The notes under the pieces were generated by a model. That model was not told the DNA's origin, searched no databases, and saw only the letters and a program-made list of their open reading frames with translations. Shown in pieces: positions 27,405-37,219 of a stretch of 64,000 bases of DNA (within the stretch, counting starts at the first letter, position 1; each line of letters begins with the position of its first letter). The DNA comes from Flavobacterium sp. Leaf82 (GTDB lineage Bacteria > Bacteroidota > Bacteroidia > Flavobacteriales > Flavobacteriaceae): the NCBI RefSeq assembly GCF_001422725.1, contig NZ_LMMA01000002.1, positions 62,001 through 126,000 of the forward strand. The letters are read 5' to 3'. The translations under genes were made by a program, and so were the position numbers.

Positions 27405-27442
27405 CAGTCTCAGTATTCAGTTCACACTGAAAGCTGAGACTG
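27405..27442 (+). promoter_or_regulatory. Long hairpin in the rpoB-rpoC gap
   Basis: CAGTCTCAG (27405-27413) pairs perfectly with CTGAGACTG (27434-27442); inside, TTCAGT pairs with ACTGAA around TCAC. No T run follows, so it is more likely an RNA processing or stability element, or one copy of a CAGTCTCAG-type intergenic repeat, than a terminator. The rest of the 272-bp gap shows no gene. Confidence 0.6.
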
Positions 27443-27660
27443 AAGCTGTTTATTAAAATAAAGTTTTTAGGATTTATACCCGTAACCCGTTCCGATTTTT
27501 TATTTAAAGCCTTATGGTTTTGTAATTAGCACTTCAAAATTGACGTTTGAAGTTTAGAGAAGTAATCCGTGGTAGTGACTTGATGGTTTTACTCTTTTTT
27601 AAAGAGAAGGTTATAAGTTAAAATCAATTTTTAATTGCAGATAAATCAATAGTAAAAACT

Positions 27661-30600
27661 ATGATGAATAATAGAAATAATAATAAAGATAAAAATCCAG
27701 TTAAAAGATTTAATAAAATCTCAATTGGATTGGCTTCACCTGAATCTATCTTGAAAGAATCAAGAGGAGAGGTTTTGAAACCAGAAACTATCAACTACAG
27801 AACGCACAAACCAGAACGTGACGGACTTTTCTGTGAAAGAATCTTCGGACCTGTTAAGGATTTTGAGTGTGCTTGTGGTAAATATAAAAGAATTCGTTAC
27901 AAAGGTATCATCTGTGACCGTTGTGGTGTTGAAGTTACTGAGAAAAAAGTACGTCGTGACAGAGTAGGACACATCAACCTTGTTGTGCCAATTGCTCACA
28001 TCTGGTACTTCCGTTCTCTTCCAAACAAAATTGGTTATATCCTTGGTCTTCCATCTAAGAAATTAGATATGATCATTTACTACGAAAGATATGTAGTAAT
28101 TCAAGCAGGTATTGCTAAAAATGCAGATGGAGAATCATTACAAAGATTAGATTTCTTAACTGAAGAAGAATATTTGAATATTTTAGATACTCTTCCGCAA
28201 GAAAATCAATATTTAGATGATATGGATCCTAATAAATTTGTTGCCAAAATGGGAGCAGAGTGTATTATGGATTTATTAGCACGTATCGACTTAGATGAGT
28301 TGTCTTACCAATTGAGACACAGTGCTAATAACGAAACATCTAAACAACGTAAAACTGAAGCTTTAAAAAGATTACAAGTTGTTGAGTCTTTCCGTGAGTC
28401 TAACTTAAACCGCGAAAACCGTCCTGAGTGGATGATTATGAAAGTGGTTCCTGTTATTCCACCAGAATTACGTCCGCTTGTGCCACTTGATGGAGGTCGT
28501 TTTGCAACTTCAGATTTAAATGACTTATACCGTCGTGTAATTATTCGTAACAACCGTTTGAAAAGATTAATGGAGATTAAAGCTCCAGAAGTTATCTTAA
28601 GAAACGAGAAACGTATGTTACAGGAATCTGTAGATTCATTATTTGACAACACGCGTAAAGCTTCTGCTGTTAAAACAGAATCAAACAGACCATTAAAATC
28701 ATTATCTGATTCCTTAAAAGGTAAGCAAGGACGTTTCCGTCAAAACTTACTTGGAAAACGTGTGGATTATTCTGCTCGTTCGGTAATTGTTGTTGGTCCT
28801 GAATTAAAATTATTCGAATGTGGATTGCCAAAAGATATGGCATCTGAGTTATACAAACCTTTCGTTATCCGTAAATTGATTGAAAGAGGTATTGTTAAAA
28901 CAGTAAAATCTGCTAAGAAAATCATAGACAAAAAAGAGCCTGTAGTTTGGGATATCCTTGAAAATGTAATTAAAGGTCACCCAGTATTACTTAACCGTGC
29001 TCCTACGTTACACAGACTTGGTATTCAAGCTTTCCAACCAAAATTAATTGAAGGAAAAGCGATCCAATTGCACCCATTAGTATGTACGGCTTTCAACGCC
29101 GATTTTGATGGGGATCAGATGGCAGTTCACTTGCCATTAGGACCAGAGGCTATTTTAGAGGCACAATTATTAATGTTGGCTTCTCACAATATCTTGAATC
29201 CTGCAAATGGTGCTCCAATTACTGTACCTTCTCAGGATATGGTCTTGGGTCTATATTATATGACCAAAGAACGTATCTCTACACCAGAACACATAATTTT
29301 AGGTCAAGACTTAACTTTCTATTCTGCTGAAGAAGTAAACATTGCATTAAACGAAGGTAGATTAGAATTGAATGCTCGTGTAAGAATCAGAGCAAAAGAT
29401 TTTAATGAAGCTGGAGAGTTAGTGTATAAAATCATACAAACAACTGCAGGACGTGTATTATTTAACGAAGTAGTACCTGAAGCAGCTGGATATATCAATG
29501 ATGTATTGACTAAGAAAAACCTTAGAGATATTATTGGACACATTTTAAGTGTGACTAATGTACCTACTACTGCTGCTTTCTTGGACAATATGAAAGATAT
29601 GGGTTATAAATTCGCATTTAGAGGAGGTTTATCATTCTCTCTTGGTGATATTAGAATTCCAGAACAAAAAACTAAATTAATTGCAGATGCCAGAGAACAA
29701 GTTGAAGGTATTTCTGTGAATTATAACATGGGTCTTATTACCAATAACGAACGTTACAACCAAGTTATTGACGTATGGACTTCAGCAAATGCGCAGTTAA
29801 CAGAATTAGCAATGAAAAACATTAGAGAAGACCAACAAGGTTTCAACTCTGTATATATGATGCTTGACTCTGGGGCGAGGGGTTCTAAGGAACAGATTCG
29901 TCAGTTAACTGGTATGCGTGGTTTGATGGCTAAGCCTAAAAAATCTACTGCTGGTGGTGGTGAGATTATTGAAAACCCGATTCTTTCTAACTTTAAAGAA
30001 GGTCTTTCGATCCTTGAGTACTTTATCTCTACTCACGGTGCTCGTAAAGGACTTGCGGATACGGCTCTTAAAACTGCCGATGCCGGATACTTAACAAGAA
30101 GGCTTCATGACGTATCACAAGATGTTATTGTTAACATCGAAGATTGTGGAACATTAAGAGGTGTTGAAGTTTCTGCTTTGAAGAAAAATGAGGAAATTGT
30201 TGAATCTTTAGGAGAAAGAATTTTAGGACGTGTTGCATTGCAAGATGTTATTAATCCTCTTACTAATGAAGTATTAGTTCAATCAGGTCATCAAATTACT
30301 GAAGCAATCATGAGAGTTATCGAAGCTTCTCCAATTGAAAGAGTAGAAGTTAGATCTCCATTAACTTGTGAGGCTTTAAAAGGTATTTGTGCTAAATGTT
30401 ACGGTAGAAACTTAGCTACTGGTAAGATGACACAAAGAGGTGAAGCTGTAGGAGTTATTGCAGCTCAGTCTATTGGTGAGCCAGGTACACAGTTAACACT
30501 TCGTACGTTCCACGTTGGAGGGGTTGCCGGAGGTATTTCTGAAGAATCTAGTATTGTTACAAGATTCAACGGTAGACTTGAGATTGAAGATTTAAAAACT

Positions 30601-31971
30601 GTAAAAGGTGAAGATAGTGAAGGTAATGCGGTAGATATCGTAGTATCACGTTCAACTGAATTAAAATTAGTTGATGAGAAAACTGGAATCGTCTTAAATA
30701 CACACAATATTCCTTACGGATCTAGTATTTTTGTTAAGGATGGTGAAGTAGTTACTAAAGGATCTGTGATCTGTAAGTGGGATCCATATAATGGTGTAAT
30801 TGTTTCTGAATTTACTGGTAAGATCGCTTACGAGGATTTAGAGCAAGGACAATCGTTCATGGTTGAAATCGATGAGCAAACAGGATTCCAGGAAAAAGTA
30901 ATTTCTGAAGCTAGAAATAAAAAATTAATTCCAACTTTATTAGTTTATGGTAAAGAAGGTGAATTGATTCGTTCGTATAACTTACCAGTAGGAGCCCACC
31001 TTATGGTTGAGAACGGTGAGAAAATTAAAGCAGGTAAAGTATTAGTAAAAATTCCACGTCGTTCTTCTAAAGCAGGCGATATCACGGGAGGTTTACCAAG
31101 AATTACTGAGTTGCTTGAGGCTCGTAACCCTTCAAACCCAGCGGTTGTTTCTGAAATTGACGGTGTTGTTTCTTTTGGAAAAATCAAAAGAGGTAACCGT
31201 GAAATTGTTATCGAATCTAAATTTGGTGAGATTAAAAAGTATTTAGTTAAACTTTCCAGCCAAATCTTAGTACAAGAAAATGACTTCGTAAGAGCAGGAG
31301 TACCATTGTCTGACGGTGCAATTACACCAGATGACATCTTAAGAATTCAAGGACCAGCTGCTGTTCAACAGTACTTGGTAAATGAAATTCAAGAGGTATA
31401 CCGTTTACAAGGGGTAAAAATTAATGACAAGCACTTTGAGGTAGTTATTCGTCAAATGATGCGTAAAGTAAGAGTTCAGGATCCAGGAGATACATTATTC
31501 TTAGAAGATCAATTAATTCACACTAAAGACTTTATCGTTCAAAATGATAAATTATACGGTATGAAAGTAGTTGAAGACGCTGGAGATTCTGCTGTATTGA
31601 AACCAGGTCAGATTATTTCGCCTCGTGATTTACGTGATGAAAACTCATTGTTGAAACGAAATGATAAAAATCTAGTTGTAGCTAGAGACGTAATTACTGC
31701 AACTGCGACGCCAGTTTTACAAGGTATTACAAGAGCTTCGCTACAAACTAAATCATTCATCTCTGCTGCTTCTTTCCAGGAAACAACAAAAGTACTTAAC
31801 GAAGCTGCTGTAGCTGGTAAAGTAGATGATTTAGAAGGATTGAAAGAAAATGTAATTGTTGGACACAGAATTCCTGCAGGAACTGGTATGAGAGAATACG
31901 ATAACACTATCGTAGGATCTAAAGACGATTACAATGAAATGATGGCTAATAAAGAAGAGTATATCTATTAA
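27661..31971 (+). CDS. rpoC: DNA-directed RNA polymerase subunit beta'
   Basis: A 1436-residue polymerase subunit. The N-terminal zinc-binding motif is visible in '[20 protein letters not shown]'; the metal-binding active centre '[15 protein letters not shown]' holds D481, D483 and D485; '[20 protein letters not shown]' marks the trigger-loop region, preceded by the second zinc site '[13 protein letters not shown]'. Two ATGs at 27661 and 27664 are in frame. The DUF3467 gene starts 11 bp after the stop. Confidence 0.99.
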   Translation: MMNNRNNNKDKNPVKRFNKISIGLASPESILKESRGEVLKPETINYRTHKPERDGLFCERIFGPVKDFECACGKYKRIRYKGIICDRCGVEVTEKKVRRDRVGHINLVVPIAHIWYFRSLPNKIGYILGLPSKKLDMIIYYERYVVIQAGIAKNADGESLQRLDFLTEEEYLNILDTLPQENQYLDDMDPNKFVAKMGAECIMDLLARIDLDELSYQLRHSANNETSKQRKTEALKRLQVVESFRESNLNRENRPEWMIMKVVPVIPPELRPLVPLDGGRFATSDLNDLYRRVIIRNNRLKRLMEIKAPEVILRNEKRMLQESVDSLFDNTRKASAVKTESNRPLKSLSDSLKGKQGRFRQNLLGKRVDYSARSVIVVGPELKLFECGLPKDMASELYKPFVIRKLIERGIVKTVKSAKKIIDKKEPVVWDILENVIKGHPVLLNRAPTLHRLGIQAFQPKLIEGKAIQLHPLVCTAFNADFDGDQMAVHLPLGPEAILEAQLLMLASHNILNPANGAPITVPSQDMVLGLYYMTKERISTPEHIILGQDLTFYSAEEVNIALNEGRLELNARVRIRAKDFNEAGELVYKIIQTTAGRVLFNEVVPEAAGYINDVLTKKNLRDIIGHILSVTNVPTTAAFLDNMKDMGYKFAFRGGLSFSLGDIRIPEQKTKLIADAREQVEGISVNYNMGLITNNERYNQVIDVWTSANAQLTELAMKNIREDQQGFNSVYMMLDSGARGSKEQIRQLTGMRGLMAKPKKSTAGGGEIIENPILSNFKEGLSILEYFISTHGARKGLADTALKTADAGYLTRRLHDVSQDVIVNIEDCGTLRGVEVSALKKNEEIVESLGERILGRVALQDVINPLTNEVLVQSGHQITEAIMRVIEASPIERVEVRSPLTCEALKGICAKCYGRNLATGKMTQRGEAVGVIAAQSIGEPGTQLTLRTFHVGGVAGGISEESSIVTRFNGRLEIEDLKTVKGEDSEGNAVDIVVSRSTELKLVDEKTGIVLNTHNIPYGSSIFVKDGEVVTKGSVICKWDPYNGVIVSEFTGKIAYEDLEQGQSFMVEIDEQTGFQEKVISEARNKKLIPTLLVYGKEGELIRSYNLPVGAHLMVENGEKIKAGKVLVKIPRRSSKAGDITGGLPRITELLEARNPSNPAVVSEIDGVVSFGKIKRGNREIVIESKFGEIKKYLVKLSSQILVQENDFVRAGVPLSDGAITPDDILRIQGPAAVQQYLVNEIQEVYRLQGVKINDKHFEVVIRQMMRKVRVQDPGDTLFLEDQLIHTKDFIVQNDKLYGMKVVEDAGDSAVLKPGQIISPRDLRDENSLLKRNDKNLVVARDVITATATPVLQGITRASLQTKSFISAASFQETTKVLNEAAVAGKVDDLEGLKENVIVGHRIPAGTGMREYDNTIVGSKDDYNEMMANKEEYIY

Positions 31972-31982
31972 ATTAGGAAACT

Positions 31983-32291
31983 ATGAGTAATTCGAACCAA
32001 CAAGAACAAATTAATATTGAGTTAGATGAAACTATCGCAGAAGGAATTTATTCTAACCTTGCGATTATCAATCACTCATCATCAGAATTTGTTTTAGATT
32101 TTGTGAGTATTATGCCTGGTATTCCTAAAGCCAAAGTAAAGTCAAGAATTGTCTTGACGCCACAACATGCTAAAAGATTATTAAAAGCAATTGGAGAAAA
32201 TATTCATCGTTTTGAAGCCGCTCATGGCGAAATCAAAGAGACAGAACAAGCACCAATACCGCTTAATTTTGGTCCTACCGGACAAGCATAA
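31983..32291 (+). CDS. DUF3467 family protein
   Basis: A 102-residue small cytoplasmic protein of the DUF3467 family, recognisable from 'EGIYSNLAIINHSSSEFVLD', 'IMPGIPKAKVKSRIVLTPQH' and 'AKRLLKAIGENIHRFE'. The function is not known. It follows rpoC by 11 bp, as in other Bacteroidota, and shares its transcript up to the terminator at 32298. The position invites a role tied to transcription, which is only inference. Confidence 0.9.
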   Translation: MSNSNQQEQINIELDETIAEGIYSNLAIINHSSSEFVLDFVSIMPGIPKAKVKSRIVLTPQHAKRLLKAIGENIHRFEAAHGEIKETEQAPIPLNFGPTGQA

Positions 32292-32297
32292 ATTATT

Positions 32298-32327
32298 AAA
32301 GTCCCATTTTTTAAATGGGACTTTTTT
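32298..32327 (+). terminator. Terminator of the rpoBC-DUF3467 operon
   Basis: AAAGTCCCATTT pairs perfectly with AAATGGGACTTT around a 3-nt loop, followed by T3. Confidence 0.92.
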
Positions 32328-32427
32328 ATTTTTAAAAAGAATTAAATCTTTAAATAATGTATTTAAACTGATTTAGTTTACTTTCATCGACTATATTTCT
32401 TGATTATGGTTTATTATTCTAAATTGG

Positions 32428-32528
32428 TTTCTCCTAATATAAAGGAGAGATTTTTGGAATAAAATAACTTACAAGGTTGGTTAATTCAAATTAAAAAAAA
32501 GCGCTAATTTAGATATAGCGCTTTTTTT
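32428..32528 (+). other. Gene-free stretch with two further terminator-like hairpins
   Basis: Within the 379-bp gap 32292-32670 no gene is seen. TTTCTCCT pairs with AGGAGAGA followed by T5 (32428-32455), and AAAAAAAGCGCTA pairs with TAGCGCTTTTTTT (32494-32528). Neither directly follows a coding sequence, so they are back-up terminators or the 3' ends of a small RNA. A convincing promoter for an RNA is not visible. Confidence 0.5.
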
Positions 32529-32670
32529 ATGTCGTAATTTTTCTGATTTTTAAATGATTAAAATTAAAAAAAGAAAATAATTTTATTCTCTTCCCAACCT
32601 TTTTATTAAAAATGTACTCTATATAAGTAATAAGCATCTGCAAAAAGAGCTTAACTTAAAAAAGTACAAT

Positions 32671-33402
32671 ATGAAAAAGAAATTCACCTTAGAAATAGCA
32701 AGTCCTTGTTCTGAAAATTTTAATAAAATGATTCCCAATGCAACAGGTTCATTTTGTAATTCATGTGCTAAAAATGTAATCGATTTAAGCAAAAAAACGA
32801 ATTCTGAAGTAGCTAAATTTATTGCAGAAACAAAAGATACCAATATTTGTGCACGTTTGAGGGTTACACAATTAGAACAGGAGTTTGAACATAATGAAAC
32901 GTCTAAGATTAATAACCTGAAATACGCAGCAGTAGCCGCATCAATTTTATTAGCTTCAAATGTTTCCGGACAAGAAAAAACACCTATTAAAACTGAAGTA
33001 AGTTGTCCAAAACCTAGTAATTATTTAGTGGGGAAAGTTGCGCAGAACAATATTGTTAGACAGGAATTATTGATAACAGTGAAGGGAAAATTGCTAGAAG
33101 ACATAACACATAAACCATTTGATCGGAAAATGTATCCAAATCTGACTCTTTCAATTAATGGTTCAGAAAAAACATTTAGAATAAATTCTAAAACTGGAGA
33201 ATTTTCTATTCCTGTAAAAGTTTTCAAAAGCGATAAAACTCTTATCATTACTATTACCGGAGACGATTATTATCTTTCAAAAGAAATACCTTTTGCTATC
33301 GAAGCAGTTACTAATAAAGTATTACAAAGAGATATAATTATTGCAGGAGGAGAACTTACCAAAATTATGATTGCCGGAGGATTAGGAATTAACTATAAAT
33401 AG
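32671..33402 (+). CDS. Uncharacterised membrane protein with N-terminal Cys motif
   Basis: A 243-residue protein of a kind common in Flavobacteriia but without a characterised function. The first 70 residues form a Cys-rich domain: C13 ('SPCSENFNKM'), C29 and C32 ('GSFCNSCAKNVIDLS') and C59 ('TNICARL'), a CxnCxxCxnC pattern able to bind a metal. A hydrophobic helix follows (about 85-99, 'YAAVAASILLASNVSGQ'), then an exported region of about 140 residues with beta-rich, carboxypeptidase-regulatory-like character ('LTLSINGSEKTFRINSKTGE'). The layout, cytoplasmic Cys domain plus single helix plus extracytoplasmic beta domain, suggests signalling across the membrane; that is inference. Confidence 0.75.
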   Translation: MKKKFTLEIASPCSENFNKMIPNATGSFCNSCAKNVIDLSKKTNSEVAKFIAETKDTNICARLRVTQLEQEFEHNETSKINNLKYAAVAASILLASNVSGQEKTPIKTEVSCPKPSNYLVGKVAQNNIVRQELLITVKGKLLEDITHKPFDRKMYPNLTLSINGSEKTFRINSKTGEFSIPVKVFKSDKTLIITITGDDYYLSKEIPFAIEAVTNKVLQRDIIIAGGELTKIMIAGGLGINYK

Positions 33403-33424
33403 TATTTTTAAATTTATGAAAATG

Positions 33425-33461
33425 AAAAAGGCTGTCGAAATTACTTTAGACAGCCTTTTTA
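33425..33461. terminator. Bidirectional terminator between the Cys-motif gene and prfC
   Basis: AAAAAGGCTGTC (33425-33436) pairs perfectly with GACAGCCTTTTT (33449-33460), serving both converging genes. Confidence 0.9.
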
Positions 33462-33490
33462 TATGTGTTTCTTTTAAAGAAAATATAATA

Positions 33491-35080
33491 TTAATCAAAT
33501 TCTGAAGTAAAGAATAACTTCACACTTGGATATTTATTTTGAGTCATTTGAATCGTAAAATCAGAATCAGCTAAAAATACTAATTGACCGTATTTATCAT
33601 GAGCTAAGAATTTCTGTTTAATACGTTTGAATTCTTTAAATTCATCATTTTTGGCATCATCAGGTTTTACCCAACACGCTTTATGAACAGGGAAGTTTTC
33701 ATAAGTACATTTTGCACCATATTCATGCTCTAAACGATACTGAATAACCTCGTATTGAAGTGCTCCAACAGTTCCAATCACTTTACGGTTATTCATTTCT
33801 AAAGTAAATAACTGAGCAACACCTTCATCCATCAACTGATCAATACCTTTATCCAATTGTTTGGCTTTCATAGGATCAGCATTATTGATGTATCTAAAGT
33901 GCTCCGGAGAGAAACTCGGGATTCCTTTGAAACTCATGATTTCACCTTCGGTTAAAGTATCACCAATTTTAAAGTTTCCGGTATCGTGCAAACCTACGAT
34001 ATCACCAGGATACGAAATATCAACGATTTCTTTTTTCTCAGCGAAAAAAGCATTCGGACTAGAAAATTTTAGATTTTTCTTTTGGCGTACGTGGTAGTAA
34101 GGTTTGTTTCTTTCGAAAGTTCCAGAAACAATCTTGATAAAAGCTAAACGGTCTCTATGTTTAGGATCCATATTTGCGTGGATTTTAAACACAAATCCAG
34201 TCATTTTTTCTTCGGTAGGATCTACTAAACGAGTTTCAGAATCTTTTGCTCTTGGAGACGGAGCGATTGTAACAAAACAATCTAATAATTCGCGAACTCC
34301 AAAATTATTTAAAGCTGAACCAAAAAATACAGGTTGTAATTTTCCGTCTAAATAATCCTGACGATCAAATTTTGGATATACTTCATCAATTAATTCTAAT
34401 TCTTCACGTAATCTGTCTGCTGGTTTTGGACCAATTATTTTTTCTAATTCTGGACTTTGAACGTCTGAGAAAGCAATTGTTTCTTCAATATTTTTACGAC
34501 TGTCTCCACTAAAAATATTAATGTTTTGCTCCCATAAATTGTAAATTCCCTGAAAATCATAACCCATTCCAATCGGGAAACTTAAAGGAGTAACCGTTAG
34601 ACCCAATTTTTGTTCTACTTCATCCATTAAGTCAAAAGCATCTTTTCCTTCACGGTCTAATTTATTGATGAAAACAATCATCGGAATGTTACGCATTCTA
34701 CAAACAGCTACTAATTTTTCTGTTTGTTCCTCGACCCCTTTTGCAACGTCAATTACGACAATAACGCTATCAACAGCTGTTAAAGTTCTAAAAGTATCTT
34801 CGGCAAAATCCTTGTGTCCCGGAGTATCAAGAATGTTGATTTTTTTTTCTTTATAATTAAAAGCAAGTACAGATGTCGAAACCGAAATACCTCTTTGGCG
34901 TTCGATCTCCATGAAATCACTCGTTGCTCCTTTTTTAATTTTATTATTTTTTACAGCTCCTGCTTCCTGAATTGCGCCCCCAAATAACAATAACTTCTCT
35001 GTTAAAGTTGTTTTACCGGCATCGGGATGCGATATAATTCCAAATGTTCTTCTGCGTTGTATTTCTTTTAAAAAGCTCAT
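33491..35080 (-). CDS. prfC: Peptide chain release factor 3
   Basis: A 529-residue translational GTPase that releases RF1/RF2 after termination. GTP motifs: 'SHPDAGKTTLTEKLLL', 'LDTPGHKDFAEDTFRTLTAV' and 'FINKLDREGKD'; the C-terminal RF3 segment includes 'GTVGALQYEVIQYRLEHEYG'. Length and domain order are standard and separate it from EF-G. It has its own promoter and is convergent with the Cys-motif gene. Confidence 0.97.
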   Translation of the reverse strand: MSFLKEIQRRRTFGIISHPDAGKTTLTEKLLLFGGAIQEAGAVKNNKIKKGATSDFMEIERQRGISVSTSVLAFNYKEKKINILDTPGHKDFAEDTFRTLTAVDSVIVVIDVAKGVEEQTEKLVAVCRMRNIPMIVFINKLDREGKDAFDLMDEVEQKLGLTVTPLSFPIGMGYDFQGIYNLWEQNINIFSGDSRKNIEETIAFSDVQSPELEKIIGPKPADRLREELELIDEVYPKFDRQDYLDGKLQPVFFGSALNNFGVRELLDCFVTIAPSPRAKDSETRLVDPTEEKMTGFVFKIHANMDPKHRDRLAFIKIVSGTFERNKPYYHVRQKKNLKFSSPNAFFAEKKEIVDISYPGDIVGLHDTGNFKIGDTLTEGEIMSFKGIPSFSPEHFRYINNADPMKAKQLDKGIDQLMDEGVAQLFTLEMNNRKVIGTVGALQYEVIQYRLEHEYGAKCTYENFPVHKACWVKPDDAKNDEFKEFKRIKQKFLAHDKYGQLVFLADSDFTIQMTQNKYPSVKLFFTSEFD

Positions 35081-35099
35081 ATTTCGTATAAATAGGTTG

Positions 35100-35107
35100 C
35101 AAAAGTA
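35100..35107 (-). promoter_or_regulatory. -7 promoter element of prfC
   Basis: Read on the minus strand, TACTTTTG followed by CAACC is an exact TAnnTTTG match about 20 bp before the start codon. No clear -33 box is seen. Confidence 0.55.
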
Positions 35108-35183
35108 CTATTAATTACGGCTTAATAAAAATATTCACTTCTTAAATTAGGAAGTCTTTTGTTTTTATTGAAGATAAATTCTA

Positions 35184-35219
35184 AACAAAAAACAGGGCTG
35201 TTTTAGGAGAACAGCCCTG
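35184..35219 (-). terminator. Terminator of the alpha-amylase gene
   Basis: CAGGGCTGTT and AACAGCCCTG (35193-35202, 35210-35219) form a perfect 10-bp stem; on the minus strand a TTTTTTG run follows. Confidence 0.85.
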
Positions 35220-35237
35220 AAAATTATTGTTTTTTAA

Positions 35238-36677
35238 TTATTGGTTAAGCGACCAAACAGAATATCCTTTTGGCGGACATTGAATTTTAACCCATTTATC
35301 ACCTTGTGTTGTTGGAACCCAAGACGATGCTCCTGTAAAATCTTTGATTTGAGCATTTGCCCAATTCGTCTGAATCCATCTTTCTTGCCAGGAGCTAGAA
35401 TTATTGATATAAACCACTAATCCCGGATTTCCGTTATATCCATTTCTTCGGGCAACATATTCATCATTATCAGAATATAAAATTGAAGTTGTACCCGTAG
35501 CTTTATTATTATGAATCCAGATCAGATTATTTAATTTGTTTTTGTCCAGCCATTCCTCGTAATCTCTATAGAATATTGTTGGATATCCTTCGTGAGTTAA
35601 AATATAAGAGTACGCCAGTAATTTGTTCGAAATTTCATCTGTATCATGATTGCTGACAAAAGTCACAGCTTTGTATGGATTTCTTTTCCACATCATGTCG
35701 TCATTTAAAAGCGCAAGATTATTTCCGTCAAAAGCATCATTCATTTTATAATAGCACGCAAAATCAAAAACAGAACTATTGGCATTATTAGCCCACCATT
35801 CCAGCGTGTTTACATTTGCATCCCAATATTCTCCAACAGAGAATCCGCCAACATTAGCATTCCATGCGTTAACAACCCACGGACCAAAACCTTTTACATA
35901 GTCAAATCTCCAGCCATCAAATTTCATCGTGTTTTTATAATACTTACCAACTCCGTCAGCTCTTAGCCATAGCCAATCTTGTACATTAGGAGCAGCATGA
36001 CATAAATCCGGAAACCCGCCAAAAGCTCCTTCATCATTATTACCATAACTATTTTTATAAAAATCATTGTAAGTACGCTTAAATTTTCCTGAAGCTACTC
36101 CCGTAAAATTCGTCCAGGTATTGGTTCCTGTAAACGGATTGGCTTCAGATTGTCCGCCACTGTTATGGTTAAGCACAATATCAGCATATACTTTCATGTT
36201 TTCTGTATGCGCATTTGTAATCAAACTTACCAATTCGGTTTTAGAGCCAAATCGGGTTTCAACGGTACCATTTTGGTTGTAATCTCCAAAATCAAAATAA
36301 TCTGTAGGATCATATCCCATAGAAAAAGCCCCGTTTTGAGCTTTAGAAGCTGGCGGAAGCCAAATTGATCCAATTCCTGCATTTGACCATGCCGTTAATT
36401 TGCTGCTTACGGTATTCCACCAATTTCCACCGGCAGGAACATCCCAGTAAAAAGCCTGCATCATGACTCCGCCGCCCGGATTATCAACATATTTACCTGT
36501 TGAAGAACTCGAAGTTCCTGTACTAAAAGGTTTTCCGTCATGATGTGTCACATTAATAATTTCAAATTGCTGGCTTTCAGCTTTTGAGTCAGTTTCGATT
36601 GTTTCATTTTGTGAGCAAGAATACAAGAATAATGTAGTAATTCCCAGAAGACAAATCTTTACAATAGGTTTTTTCAT
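35238..36677 (-). CDS. Secreted alpha-amylase lipoprotein (GH13, GH13_7-like)
   Basis: A 479-residue endo-acting starch hydrolase anchored as a lipoprotein: signal peptide with lipid-attachment C21 ('TTLFLYSC'). The (beta/alpha)8 catalytic set is complete: nucleophile D259 in 'GWRFDYVKGFG', acid/base E283 in 'SVGEYWD' and D345 in 'FVSNHDTDE'; 'VYADIVLNHNSGG' is conserved region I. The segments 'FACYYKMNDAFDGNN', 'YPTIFYRDYEEWLDKNKL' and 'NLIWIHNN' closely resemble Pyrococcus/Thermococcus alpha-amylases (subfamily GH13_7). The frame extends to 36722, but the signal peptide begins at the ATG at 36677. No sus genes are adjacent; it stands alone with its own terminator. Confidence 0.92.
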   Translation of the reverse strand: MKKPIVKICLLGITTLFLYSCSQNETIETDSKAESQQFEIINVTHHDGKPFSTGTSSSSTGKYVDNPGGGVMMQAFYWDVPAGGNWWNTVSSKLTAWSNAGIGSIWLPPASKAQNGAFSMGYDPTDYFDFGDYNQNGTVETRFGSKTELVSLITNAHTENMKVYADIVLNHNSGGQSEANPFTGTNTWTNFTGVASGKFKRTYNDFYKNSYGNNDEGAFGGFPDLCHAAPNVQDWLWLRADGVGKYYKNTMKFDGWRFDYVKGFGPWVVNAWNANVGGFSVGEYWDANVNTLEWWANNANSSVFDFACYYKMNDAFDGNNLALLNDDMMWKRNPYKAVTFVSNHDTDEISNKLLAYSYILTHEGYPTIFYRDYEEWLDKNKLNNLIWIHNNKATGTTSILYSDNDEYVARRNGYNGNPGLVVYINNSSSWQERWIQTNWANAQIKDFTGASSWVPTTQGDKWVKIQCPPKGYSVWSLNQ

Positions 36678-37219
36678 AATGTAAATTTGGTTAAGGTTAG
36701 ATAATAAAGTTTTTAAATTCATATTTATCAGTCTTTAAAAAAAGGAATTCGTAATTTTTAGACCTATAATTATCAATTATTAATCTAAAGTATGTGATTT
36801 TTAATTCCGTTCGTTTTTATAAGAAAATATTTATACCACGAAAACGTTGTAGTATTAATAACTTTTTTTTATTTGGCTAATACAGAGTAATCTGATACCA
36901 AATATTAGAAGTCATATAAAATCTGTTTTTGTACTATTTGTAAAAGGATATTATATGTTTTTTTGTACATGTTTGTCCTTGTGAAAGAAGGCGCTTATAG
37001 CAAAAACAATTACGTTCCATATAATTTTTTGTTAATAGTATAGACGATAGTTGTATTATGTAATTGAATTGTTATTTTTGTTCGTTATAAGTTAAAAAGA
37101 ACTAGATCTTAATTATTTAGTATTTTCATATTAACGAATTGAAAATGCATTTTTAAAATGATTGTAGTTTAAACGAAACTCTAAAGCAAGATCTTTACAT
37201 TCAAATTAAATTTAAAATA
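36678..37219. other. Divergent intergenic region between amylase and SurA-like genes
   Basis: A 542-bp AT-rich gap that must hold two divergent promoters. No gene is seen. On the minus strand TACTTTAG (near 36786-36793) is one mismatch from the -7 consensus. A short AACGTT-centred motif (near 36844) could be a LacI-type operator half but is too weak to call. Confidence 0.4.

Noticed and set aside
36836..36856. LacI-type operator in the amylase leader
   Set aside because: Only a six-base AACGTT core is symmetrical; too short to call without other copies.
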